From positions 186,001 through 250,000 of the forward strand of contig NZ_AXXW01000005.1 of NCBI RefSeq assembly GCF_000483165.1: DNA of 64,000 nt. The letters run 5' to 3'. Below, one piece after another: positions 46,281 through 56,101 of this stretch. This stretch comes from Tullyiplasma multilocale ATCC 49900. Its GTDB lineage: Bacteria; Bacillota_I; Bacilli_A; Mycoplasmatales; Mycoplasmataceae. The notes below the pieces were generated by a model, which was not told the DNA's origin, did not search any database, and saw nothing but the letters and a program-made list of their open reading frames with translations. Position 1 is the first letter of the stretch; the number at the start of each line of letters is the position of its first letter. The translations under genes were made by a program, and so were the position numbers.

Positions 46281-47123
46281 TTATTTATTCATGTTTTCTT
46301 TTAAGTTTTTAGCAATTTTGAATTTAGCTGTTTTGTGAGCAGGCACAACTACAACTTCACCGTTCATAGGGTTTTTGCTTTCTCTTTCGGGTTTATCAAC
46401 AACTGAAAGTTTACCAAAACCATTAATAACGATTTCTTCACCCTTGTCTAATTGAGCTTCCATTGTAGCAAATAATTCATTAACAATTAATGAAACTGAC
46501 TTTTTAGTCATTTCAGGGTTTTCTTCTTGAATTTTTGCTAAAATTTGTCCTTTTGAAACTTGAGGGTATTTAATTTTTGCTTTTTTAACTTTAGTTGCTT
46601 CAGTTGCTTCAACTAAAACTGTTTGTTCAACTTTAACAACCTCAACTTTTTTAGCTTTAACTTCTTCTTTAACTTCTTCAACTACAGGTGTTTCAGTTTT
46701 AACTTCTTCACATTCAGTAATTGCTGGAGTTGTAGCACAACAAGCATCTTCTTCTACAATTTCTTGACCTTCAATTAATTCTTCAGTAAAGATTACATCT
46801 GTTCCTGAGAAGTAAATTGATGCAATAACGAATACTGCTCAAATAAAGAATGTTACTGGTGCAATGATTAGTAAGTAAATGTTAGCAATAAAATCTGCTC
46901 TGAACATGATGTGTTCAGAAAATTTAGCAGTTGAAAAACTAATTACTCCTGTTGGTCCATAGATAAAGTCTTTTGTTAAACCTTCATCCATGTTTACAGC
47001 TGGGTTGATAATTTTGATTAACATTCCGATTAAGAATGATGCTAAAAACATTACTAAGAAAAATGCTGATGCATAGTTAATAAAATTCTTCCCTTTGTTT
47101 TGATCTACGATCTTGATATCCAT
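46281..47123 (-). CDS. Membrane-anchored HU/IHF-family DNA-binding protein
   Basis: A single frame of 280 codons joins three parts. Residues 1-105 hold two hydrophobic helices (about 16-37 and 77-104). Residues 105-190 are a long Glu/Val/Lys-rich linker with Cys residues (DACCATTPAITECEE). Residues about 190-280 are a complete HU domain: KGQILAKIQEENPEM, IVINGFGKL, then the beta-arm with ESKNPMNGE and VVVPAHKTAKFKI. A GGAGG site eight bases before the ATG supports the start; one UGA Trp lies at the end of helix 2 and no stop interrupts the linker. The fusion would tether DNA binding to the membrane. Whether it bends DNA as free HU does is unknown. Confidence 0.88.
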
Positions 47124-47165
47124 ATGATATTCCTCCACTTTTTACATTATTTTTATTATCATATC

Positions 47166-47202
47166 ATTTTAAGACAAAAAATTTCATTTTCGGCCTTAAA
47201 AT
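47166..47202. repeat. Inverted repeat upstream of the membrane-HU gene
   Basis: ATTTTAAG and CTTAAAAT, 21 bases apart, lie between the purB stop and the HU start. They could be a weak purB terminator or an operator for the HU gene. Confidence 0.35.
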
Positions 47203-47235
47203 TACTTTCTTTTATGTAAAGAAAAAATGTTGCTA

Positions 47236-48534
47236 TTATTTAGCAAACACTTTTTTGAAAATCTTGTCAGTTTGTCTCAAGAAGAATTCATTGTTAAAAA
47301 TTTCATTAATTTCAGATTCACTGATGAAATTTGTCAATTCACTCTCTAGTACCAACTCTTTAAAATCACTTTTTGTAGATAGACATAACAAGGTTGTTGA
47401 TTGAATCAAGTCGTATACTTCTTCTCTTGTTACATCTTTATTATTCATAATAATATAAGTTAATAATCTTTGAGAGAAATGTATATTATTAGCTTCTTTA
47501 ATATGTTTAGAAATCATTTCATAGTTAATTACTAAGTCTGTCAAAGTATTATTCATACGTCTAATTACATAGATTAATGTATTATATAAATCCGGAAGGA
47601 TAATACGTTCGTTAGATGAATGTGAAATATCTCTTTCATGTCATAAATTATTATTTTCTAAAGCTACAAATACTTGCCCTTTTATATATCTAGATAATCC
47701 AGCAATGTTTTCAGACGAAATTGGATTTTTCTTATGTGGCATTGAAGAACTTCCTTTTTGTTTAGAAGAGAAGCCTTCTGCCATTTCATTGACATCTGAT
47801 CTTTGAAATAATCTAATTTCGGTAGTAATTTTTTCAAGAGTTGAAGCAATATTTGCAAACACTTCAACCAAGAAGGCGTGGCGATCGCGTTGTGTAACTT
47901 GTGTTGAGATATTATCAATATCTAAACCAAGTTGTTCAGCTACATATTCTTCAATTTCCAATTCAAGATTTGCATAGTTCCCCATTGAACCAGAAACTTT
48001 AGCTACTTCAATTTGTTTTCTAGCTAAGTCCAGTCTTTGAATTTGTCTTTGAATTTCGTCAAATCATAAGGCGAATTTCAATCCTAATGAAGTTGGTTCA
48101 CCATACATTCCGTGAGTTCTACCCATTATTAAAACATTCTTGTTTTCAAATGATAGCTTTTCTAATGTTTTACTAATATTTACAAGTTCACTTGATAATA
48201 CTTCATTTGAAGCTTTGATCATTACATTTTGTGCAGTATCAACAATATCAGTTGAAGTAATTCCCAAGTGTACTCAACGAGATTCTCTTCCTAGTTGTTC
48301 AGATAACATTCTTGTGAATGCCACCACATCGTGTTTAGTCATTTCTTCAATTTCCAACATTCTTGGTAAATCTACTTTTGTTTTAGTGTTAATTAAATCA
48401 ATTTCAGTTTGTGAAATTAAACCAGTTTTAGCTCATGCTTCACAAATTAGTTGTTCAACTTTTAATCAAGTATCATATTTATTTTGATCAGATCAAATTT
48501 CTTGAATTTCTTTTACGCTATATCTTTCGATCAT
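47236..48534 (-). CDS. purB: Adenylosuccinate lyase
   Basis: Cleaves adenylosuccinate to AMP and fumarate, completing the purA step. The 432-residue protein has the fumarase-superfamily signature SSSMPHKKNPI near residue 255, THGMYGEPTS near residue 142 and TSTDIVDTAQN near residue 92. It begins one base after purA stops, so the pair is one operon behind the adenine-type riboswitch. Confidence 0.97.
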
Positions 48535-48535
48535 A

Positions 48536-49828
48536 TTAAAATGCTTCTTTCAACATAATTGTTTGAGTTCTATCAGGTCCTACTGAGAATCCTAAGAATT
48601 CACATCCAGTAACTTCAGAAATTTTATTCATATATGCCTTAGCATTTTCAGGTAATTGATCAAATGACGTAACTTTAGTGATGTCTTCTTGTCATCCCGG
48701 CATTTCAATATAAACAGGTTTACATCTTAATAAGTCATTATCATTTGCTGGCATTGTTGTAATTTGTTTTCCATCTAATTCATAAGCTACACAAATTTTA
48801 ATTGTAGCTTCTTCATCAAGAACATCGAATAGAGTTAAGAACAATTCATCAACTCCTCCAACTCTTGCTGCATATTTCATAGCAACAGCATCAAATCAAC
48901 CAATTCTTCTTGGACGTCCTGAGTTTGATCCATATTCATTTCCACGTTCACGTAATCTGTGAGCTGTTTCATCCAATAATTCAGTAGGCATTCCTCCAGC
49001 CCCAACACGTGTGTTGTACGCTTTAGCAACCCCAACTACTTTTTCAATGTGTTTAGCATGAACACCAGCTCCAGTTGAAGCATTGTTTGCTGAACAACTT
49101 GATGATGTTACAAATGGGTATGTTCCGTGATCAATATCTAAAAGAACTCCTTGTGCCCCTTCAAATAAAACAAATTTATTTGCCTCAATAGCATTAGCAA
49201 CTAGTTCACCTGAATCAACGATGTTATTTTTAATAACTTCGAAGTTTTCCATTAATTTTGTATAAACTTCTTCAAAAGTATATGGTTGTCCACCATAAAT
49301 TTTTGTAATGATTTCATTGTGGTAATCTACATTTTCTTGTAATACAGCTTTAAAGTTTGGTTGTGTTACATCACAAACTCTAATTCCATAACGTGATGCT
49401 TTATCAGCATAAGTTGGACCAATCCCTCTTTTTGTAGTTCCGATTTTTTGTTCTTTACGAGCTTCTTCTTGAAGTTCGTCAATTTTACAATGTCAGTCAA
49501 AAATTAAGTGTGCACGATCTGACACAAATAAATTAGATGTATCGACACCTGATTCTTGAAGTCTTTTCATTTCTGAAACTAATTTTTCTAAGTTAACAAC
49601 TGTCCCGTTACCAATAACATTTAAAACATCTTTGTTGAAAATTCCTGAAGGTACGATTGTTACTTTGTGTCTTTTACCACCAAATTCAATCATGTGTCCA
49701 GCATTGTCTCCACCAGCAAAACGTACAACCATTTCAGCTTTTTGTGCGAAGTAGTCAGTAATTTTACCTTTCCCTTCATCTCCTCATTGTGTTCCAACAA
49801 CAACTAATGATTTAAAATTTCTTTTCAT
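48536..49828 (-). CDS. purA: Adenylosuccinate synthetase
   Basis: GTP-dependent condensation of IMP with aspartate. The 430-residue protein has the P-loop-like GTQWGDEGKGK near residue 12, the IMP loop GGDNAGH near residue 38, [13 protein letters not shown] near residue 127 and [15 protein letters not shown] near residue 230. It sits first after the riboswitch terminator, with a GGGGG ribosome site. With guaC and purB it converts guanine nucleotides via IMP to AMP. Confidence 0.97.
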
Positions 49829-49850
49829 ATTTCCCCCGTATTGAAAACTC

Positions 49851-49912
49851 AAAATAAAAAACTAGCTAAAAAATGGCGTCGACGAAAACTCACGGCTTTT
49901 TTTTAGCTAGTT
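49851..49912 (-). terminator. Riboswitch expression-platform terminator
   Basis: Stem AACTAGCTAAAAAA/TTTTTTAGCTAGTT with a 23-base G/C-containing loop and a long U tract, between the purine aptamer and the purA ribosome site. Its 5' arm starts a few bases after the aptamer P1 strand, so ligand could control whether it forms. Confidence 0.85.
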
Positions 49913-49917
49913 AATAA

Positions 49918-49977
49918 CTCATAATCTTACATCGGTGTAAGGTAGAGACTCCTGCCCAATATGCAGGATTATATAAG
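49918..49977 (-). ncRNA. Purine riboswitch aptamer, adenine-type, upstream of purA
   Basis: Read on the minus strand the 60-base element follows the purine aptamer: P1 CTTAT/ATGAG, J1/2 TATAAT, P2 TCCTGC/GCAGGA with loop ATATTGG, J2/3 GTCTCTACC, P3 CTTACA/TGTAAG with loop CCGA, J3/1 ATTATG. Loop 2 GG and loop 3 CC can kiss. The specificity base (position 74 in xpt numbering) is U, which in known members gives adenine recognition, and U51 is kept, unlike 2'-deoxyguanosine variants. Loop 3 is about three bases shorter than in xpt. A minus-strand TATAAT (50008-50003) lies just upstream. It should control purA-purB. Confidence 0.9.
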
Positions 49978-50058
49978 TTTTCTATATTCAATTTATATCC
50001 TTATTATATATGGAATTAACTATCTATTATTTAAAAACCGATAATTAATTTAATTTGG

Positions 50059-50586
50059 CTAAATATCAAAACTACTTCACTTACCCTCGATTGAAAATAT
50101 TAAATTTAAAATATCTTTGTTTCAGGGAATGAATTCTCCACTTTCCATCATCTTTAGGATTTCGATTTTACTTGCTCATCTAACTTCAGAAACTTCTTCT
50201 TGTTGCAAAACCACTTTTTTAATATCCCTCATCGGTTTTCTAATAATGTAAAAATCTTCGAAGCCTTCAAAAAAATTAATTGTGGAGGCTGGCCTAGTAT
50301 TTGTGAAATCATGTTCAAGACCTAATTCTTCTTTTAATTCTCTTTCCACAGCTTGCTGGCTAGTTTCACCAGAACTAACAGAACCAGCAGCACTGAAATC
50401 TCAATAGTTGTCTCAAGATTTTCTTCCTTTTGTATCTTGACGTTTTTGAATCAAGATTTGATTATTTTCATTTAGAACAATTACTCTTGCAACTATACGA
50501 TAAAAACCCTCAGGAACCTTTTCACCCCTAACATGAGTCTTATCAGTTTTGATTCTATTCGAATCATATAAATCTAGAATTTCCAT
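50059..50586 (-). CDS. Nudix hydrolase
   Basis: 175-residue protein with a complete Nudix box near residues 65-87 (G-x5-E-x7-REL-x-EELG). The N-terminus YDSNRIKTDKTHVRGEKVPEGFYR resembles isopentenyl diphosphate isomerase/YfcD-type Nudix proteins. Four UGA Trp codons break it under the standard code, which hides it from ordinary ORF calling. Substrate unknown: a nucleotide-sugar or modified nucleotide is likely, and the IDI-like N-terminus leaves isomerase activity possible but unproved. The start has only a weak ribosome site. Confidence 0.88.
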
Positions 50587-50632
50587 TTAAAATATCCCCA
50601 CTCTTTCCTAATAGTATAATTCATAAATAAAA

Positions 50633-50656
50633 AAAATAAGCGATCACAGTCGCTTA
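50633..50656 (-). terminator. Terminator of mnmG
   Basis: Stem AATAAGCGA/TCGCTTATT overlapping the mnmG stop, with a U-rich tail. Confidence 0.85.
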
Positions 50657-52540
50657 TTTATTTTGGTTTGCATATTTTGATTTTAGATAGAATAATAACA
50701 TTTGAATGTCAGCTGGGTTTACCCCGGTAATTCTTGATGCTTGACCAATATTTAAAGGTCTTACTTTAATCAATTTTTGTCTTGCTTCAGTTGCTAGGTT
50801 TTCAACATTGTTGTAGTCGATATCTGATGGGATTTGTTTTTTCTCCAATTTGATTTGTTTTTCAACTTGTTGACGTTCTTTTTTAACATATCCTTCAAAT
50901 CTAATATTAATTGTAATTGATTGGATTTGGTTAACCCTCATGTTTTGCATTGAAGGAATGAAAGGGATCATTTCATTAACATCCACTGTTGGAATTTTAA
51001 TTATTTCATAAGCACTATACCCATGACTTAAATCAGCTTGTCCTTTTTCTTTTAAGATTTGAGATAGCTCTGATTTAGGAGTGAATCTAATTTCTTTTAA
51101 TTCTTCTACTGCAATATCAATTTCTTTTAGATATTGTTGGTAGTCATTTCACTCAGCATCATTAATTAGTCCTATTTCTCTTCCATATTCTTTTAGACGT
51201 TGTTCAGCATTATCATTTCTCAATAATAATCTGTGTTCTGCACGTGATGTTAATAAACGGTATGGTTCTCATACCCCCTTATTAATTAAATCATCAATAA
51301 GTACTCCAAGATAAGCTTCGTCACGACGTAGAATTAATGGATCTTTACCATCAATTTTTCTAACAGCATTGATTCCCGCTAATAAACCTTGTCCGGCGGC
51401 TTCTTCATATCCACTAGTTCCATTGATTTGACCAGCTGTGAATAAGTTTTTAACGTCTTTAAGTTCTAGGCTTGGTGTTAATTGCATTGGATCTAAACAA
51501 TCATATTCAATTGCATATGATCAAGCTTTAACTCTCATATTTTCAAAACCGGGTAAAGATTTCAACATTAGTTCTTGAACATCTAATGGCATTGATGTTG
51601 AGAAACCTTGAATGTAGTATGCGTCATCTGTCATTGATTCTGGTTCAATGAAAATTTGGTGCACTTCTTTGTCGGGGAATCTAACGATTTTATCTTCAAA
51701 AGAAGGACAATAACGTGGTCCAATTGAATCAACTGTTCCAGAATACATAGCACTTCTTTCTAAGTTATCTTCAATAATTTTTTTAGTTTCTGGTGTTGTA
51801 TGAATTAAATAACACAACTCTTGTTCTTCAATCGGAGTATATTCTCTCGTTGAAAAACTAAATGCAAGTTGAGCATTTGTTCCAGGTTCTGGTGTTGCTT
51901 TTGAAACGTCAACAGAATCTTTGTAAACTCTTGCAGGAGTTCCTGTTTTAAAACGTAATAATGATAATCCTAAATCTTTTAATGATCCAGAAATACCTGT
52001 CGTAGTTTTCTCCTCGTTTGGTCCTGAAGCATGTCTTTCAACTCCACGTAAAATTTCAGCTTTCAAATAAGTTCCTGTTGTTAATACAACTACTTTAGAA
52101 TGGATTTCACTTCCATCAGACATTTTAACTCCATAAACCTCTTTTTGATCATTGTATAATAATCCTTCAACTGTATCAGCAATCAAATCTAAGTTTTCTT
52201 GAGTCTTAACTTTGTTTTGCATGTATTTTGAATATTCATGTTTATCAGATTGAACTCTTAAGGCTCAAACTCCGGGCCCTCTTGATGAGTTTAATAGTTT
52301 AGTTTGTAAAGCAGTGGCATCAGCCGCTTTGGCCATTTCTCCACCTAAGGCATCGATCTCACGAACAACAATCCCTTTGGCAGGTCCTCCAACACTTGGG
52401 TTACATGGCATTGCAGCAATTCTATCTTCATATAAATTTATTAAAGCGGTACTTTTACCTAAACGAGCAGCAGCTAATGCAGCTTCTACTCCAGCATGTC
52501 CTCCACCAACAACTAAAACATCATAGTTTTTATTTTTCAT
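50654..52540 (-). CDS. mnmG: tRNA uridine-5-carboxymethylaminomethyl modification enzyme MnmG
   Basis: FAD-dependent subunit of the MnmE-MnmG complex that modifies U34 of tRNAs reading NNA/NNG. The 628-residue protein starts with the Rossmann motif [19 protein letters not shown], has the conserved CNPSVGG near residue 46, and [10 protein letters not shown] near residue 435 in the C-terminal region; the helical tail is complete. A promoter with TTACAT, 17-base spacer and TATAAT on the minus strand ends near 52636. Confidence 0.97.
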
Positions 52541-52635
52541 AGTATATAAATCTCTTTCTATAGACTGTTATATCTTTGACATATAAACAATAAGTTTAGT
52601 TATTAATCCTTTGACAATTATTAACTATGTTTAAT

Positions 52636-52664
52636 TATAATAGATAAAGTAAAAATATGTAATA
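52636..52664 (-). promoter_or_regulatory. Predicted promoter of mnmG
   Basis: TTACAT, a 17-base spacer and TATAAT on the minus strand, about 95 bases before the mnmG ATG. The -35 overlaps the arm of the RpiR terminator hairpin. Confidence 0.4.
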
Positions 52665-52699
52665 TCTATCCTTGTTTTAAAGATAGATATTACATATTT
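52653..52699 (-). terminator. Strong terminator of the rpiR gene
   Basis: An 18-bp stem with arms AAATATGTAATATCTATC and its complement (loop of 11 bases) located 41 bases after the rpiR stop. Confidence 0.82.
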
Positions 52700-52739
52700 A
52701 TTTCAATATTATTTTAAGATAAATTTGGTAAAAGTCAAA

Positions 52740-53498
52740 TTATTTAATTTCATAAAGAATTGTGTAAATTTGAGCTATTAGATAATCTCAAATTAATTTT
52801 CGATAAATTATATTTGCTGACACTTCGTTAGAATCTGTACTAATAACATACTTTTCTTCTGCAAACTTATCCATATGAGAAATGGTTGTAGCAATAAATA
52901 TATTGTTAGTGATAGGTTTTACCAACTCGTAAGTTAAATACAATGTCTCATTACCATGACCAGCCACCAGCATGATGACAATATCATCTTCTTGGATTGT
53001 GTTGTATAAGGGATAGCTAAAGACATTATTATTGTTCATATATACTTCAGCTTTAGCCATTAAAAGTAAATCATATACAAATTGCGCTTGCTGAGACAAA
53101 ACTTGGCTATGCACTATGTAAATTCTCCCCTTAGAATCCATTACGATTTGGGAAATTTCCAAAAGCATCTTACGATATTTTTTATCAAATTCCGCAATAA
53201 TATCTCTTAAATTAATTGCTAGTTGATCAAGTCTTTCAATACTTTCGTTGGGTTGAAATTGATTAAAATCTGTACTTATTAACTTCAGTCTTTTAGATAA
53301 TTCCTTGAAACCCGAAAATCCAAATCTTTGGGCAAACTTTGTAATGGCACTCGTACTGACATTAGTTTTTTTAGAAGTCTCTTCAATTGAAAGGAACTCA
53401 TCATTTAATAACTGGTTATGAAATTCACGGGCAAGAATTGAAGCCACAGTACCATCGTTTAAATTTTTATAACTTTCTAACTTCTCTTTGAAACTCAT
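52740..53498 (-). CDS. RpiR-family transcriptional regulator (HTH + SIS)
   Basis: 252-residue regulator with an N-terminal HTH_6 domain (residues 1-75; SIEETSKKTNVSTSAITKFAQRFGF) and a C-terminal SIS phosphosugar-binding domain (about 110-240; GRIYIVHSQVLSQQAQ and DIVIMLVAGHGNE). RpiR proteins usually sense phosphosugars and control sugar use. An AGAGGG site defines the inner ATG; an upstream in-frame extension exists. It is divergent from pncA, and its own promoter region has an inverted repeat. Confidence 0.9.
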
Positions 53499-53518
53499 AT
53501 CAATTCCCTCTTTTTGAT

Positions 53519-53542
53519 AGTATAACACTTTGTATTTGTGTT
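53519..53542 (-). promoter_or_regulatory. Inverted repeat in the rpiR promoter spacer
   Basis: AACAC and GTGTT with nine bases between (53524-53542) fill the 17-base stretch directly upstream of a minus-strand TATACT (53524-53519). A repressor bound here would block its own promoter. Confidence 0.4.
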
Positions 53543-53675
53543 TTATTGAATTGACAACTTGCTAAAACCGAAATTATAACTTTAATATTTTATTATTGTT
53601 TTCTTTTGTTATGTGAAAGTTTTTATGTGTTTTTATTAGTGTTTTTTATTATAAAATAATTAAAGTGAGGTATAT

Positions 53676-54173
53676 ATGAAACATGCATTATTAATAGTCG
53701 ACTACCAATACGATTTTGTTAGTCCAAAAGGAAACCTATATGTTCCTGGAGCTGAAAAATTAGAAAACTACATTAAAGATTTAATTACACTTTTCAAAAA
53801 TGAAGGAAATCTTGTAATTGCATCTAAAGATTGACATCCATCAGATCATTATTCTTTTGAACAATGAGGAAATCATTGTGAACAAAATAAAATTGGATCA
53901 ACACTTTTCTTTGATGAATCTTTAGCAGATCACATTATCTTAAAAGGACAAAATAAAGATATTGAAAGTTATAGCGCTTTCTTTGATGAAAAAGGTAATT
54001 CAAATGGATTACACGAATTATTATCTAAGCTTGAAGTTAAGGAATTAACAATTGTTGGAGTAGCTACCGATATCTGCGTTGCAAACACAGTTTCTAGTGC
54101 TGTTAAATTAGATTACAAAGTTAATTTAGACTTAAACGGTTGTGCTGGATTTGAAAATATAATTAAATTATAA
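53676..54173 (+). CDS. pncA: Nicotinamidase / isochorismatase-family hydrolase
   Basis: Predicted to deamidate nicotinamide to nicotinate for NAD salvage. The 165-residue protein has the catalytic Asp in LLIVDYQYDF (D9), the metal-binding DWHPSDH near residue 52, the Lys in ILKG near residue 90 with ESYSAF after it, and the nucleophilic Cys in VATDICVANT near residue 135, matching bacterial PncA. Divergent from rpiR and followed by the azoreductase gene after a weak hairpin. Confidence 0.93.
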
Positions 54174-54178
54174 AAACG

Positions 54179-54199
54179 ACCTCATTCTTAGAATGGGGT
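54179..54199 (+). terminator. Weak terminator between pncA and the azoreductase gene
   Basis: Stem ACCTCATTC/GAATGGGGT with three-base loop, ending in four T. It may allow read-through. Confidence 0.55.
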
Positions 54200-54219
54200 T
54201 TTAATATAGAGGAATGAAA

Positions 54220-54822
54220 ATGAAAAAAGTATTAGTATTAAAAACAACAATTGCAAATTCCGAAAATTCTCGTTCTGAATTACTTCTAAAAAAGTTCTTA
54301 GAAGAATATGGAATATTGAACCCTAACGATGTCATTGAAACATTGGATTTAAACTACGAACCGATGGCCCAAATGAACTTGAACACAACAAACATAGAGG
54401 AATTTTACAGTTATGAAAATTCTGGCAAATATATTGATAAATTAAAATCAATTGACAAACTTGTTATTGTTTCGCCAAGTTACAACTATAAAATTCCGAC
54501 AACTCTCGCTAACTTCATGGATCACATTATGGTTGCAGGAAAGGTCTTTTCTTATAAAATGGGTATCGATGATAGAGCAATTGGATTATTAAACAACTTA
54601 AGAGTGCAAGTAATCGCAACTCAAGGAGCCCCTATTGAACATTATCCATGAGCTGACCACAGTGGTTGGTTATTTAACTTCTGAAGTTTTTTAACAACAA
54701 ATAATGTTAATGGAACTTTATTACTGGACGGCACAGATTCAAACAAGTTCAAAGGCATGAATGAACAAGAAATTGTTGAAACTAAAATTGAAGAAATTAA
54801 AAACATTGCAGGGAGATTTTAA
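54220..54822 (+). CDS. azoR: FMN-dependent NADH-azoreductase (AcpD/AzoR-like)
   Basis: Flavodoxin-like quinone/azo reductase of 200 residues. The N-terminus VLVLKTTIANSENSRS forms the FMN phosphate loop, and PSYNYKIPTTLANFMDH near residue 88 plus ATQGAP near residue 140 are family elements. The listed ATG has a GAGG site seven bases upstream; an ATG six bases earlier sits too near it. It follows pncA and may be partly co-transcribed with it. Confidence 0.9.
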
Positions 54823-54863
54823 TTTCTTCAATTAGATATAATGGAAACCGAACTAATATTTAG

Positions 54864-54904
54864 ATGAAAATGCTCGTGATTTACAAAATCACGAGCATTT
54901 TCAT
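54864..54904 (+). terminator. Strong bidirectional terminator
   Basis: Stem of 19 pairs (ATGAAAATGCTCGTGATTT-like arms) with a short loop, between the convergent azoreductase and acyltransferase genes. Confidence 0.9.
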
Positions 54905-54931
54905 TACTTTTTTACAACGAGAATATATTTA

Positions 54932-56038
54932 TTATTCTTCTTTTTGGTCCGCTAATGTTTTTTTCTTGACTTTTCCCGCGGTTCATATAATGCTCTTTTC
55001 ACCATATTGTTGAATAACATTAGTTAACTTAGCCGTTGGATAACCCACAGCAAACGCGAATGTCAAAGTTATAATTCATGTAATTAATGCAACTAGAACA
55101 CTTAATTCGTAGTATACATCATGGGTTTTAAATATAGGTATTGTTGATCATATATATTTATTCAACAACATCTCAAAATAAAAATGAAATAGGTATACTG
55201 GCATGAAGGTGTATTTTAATTGTTCCAAAAATTTATTTTCAGGTATCTTAATATTTCAAACCAAAATAAACAGAGCTAATCCGTAAATGACGGTTATTAA
55301 GGATGTAGTCTTATCGAGTTCAGCATCATTTATAAGTGTGCTATTCATCGAATATGAAATTATTTTCAAAATAAGAGGGATAATAATTCCTAAAATTAAT
55401 ATTGCGGTCGATAGTCTCAAAGAAATTTTTGAAGTCATTATTCTTTTACCATAAACGGCCAATCATCCGCCAAACATATATAGACTTAATAACATTATTG
55501 TATCTCCAGCACCAAATGGCATTGATGACTCATTCATATAAAAAGTAGACAAACTAAATATTATAACAATAACTATTAGTGACCCTCATTTATTAACTTT
55601 TCTTAAGCCAATATTAATGATGGGTGAAAGTGCCTTCACAATGAAAAAAGCTCAAACATATCATCAATATCTACCACCATACGAAACAACTTTTCAGTAA
55701 GCTCAGTCAACTTTAGCTCCAAAAATAATTATAGCTCCTAAAGCCAAAGCTAAAATTCAATATATAAAAAGACTAATTCCATAGTTATAAAAACTCCTAT
55801 ATGATGGATTTTCTTTTAGATTGGATAAAAAACCCGATGATAGAATAAAAAAGGCTACCGGAACCACAAGCGGCAAAACAAACGTTGAGTAAATCCAACT
55901 TGAGAAGACATTTAGACCAGGAGCGAAAGATAATATTTGCCAGTAGTATTGATGATAAATTATAACGAAAATAGCAAGGATAACTTTTGTTAAATCTATC
56001 GCTGCATTTCTTGCTATGACTTGTTTTTTAACTTCCAT
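54932..56038 (-). CDS. Acyltransferase family membrane protein (Acyl_transf_3)
   Basis: 368-residue membrane protein with about ten helices. The first shows ARNAAIDLTKVILAIFVIIYH (the family R-x2-x-xD-x2-x4-x4-xYH pattern with the conserved His), typical of acyltransferase-3 enzymes that O-acylate surface sugars or lipids. Nothing else in the window resembles a polysaccharide locus, so the acceptor is unknown. A GAGGAGG site precedes the ATG. Many Trp codons are UGA. Confidence 0.85.
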
Positions 56039-56101
56039 ATGACCTCCTCATGCAAAATTTATTAATAGTTTATTATTTTTGACTAAACTTTAATTCCTAC
56101 C

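Noticed and set aside
52611-52641. Plus-strand TTGACA and TATAAT pair before a hairpin, possible small RNA
   Set aside because: The spacer is 19 bases and the hairpin is fully explained as the rpiR terminator; TATAAT is palindromic with flanks and fits the mnmG promoter better.
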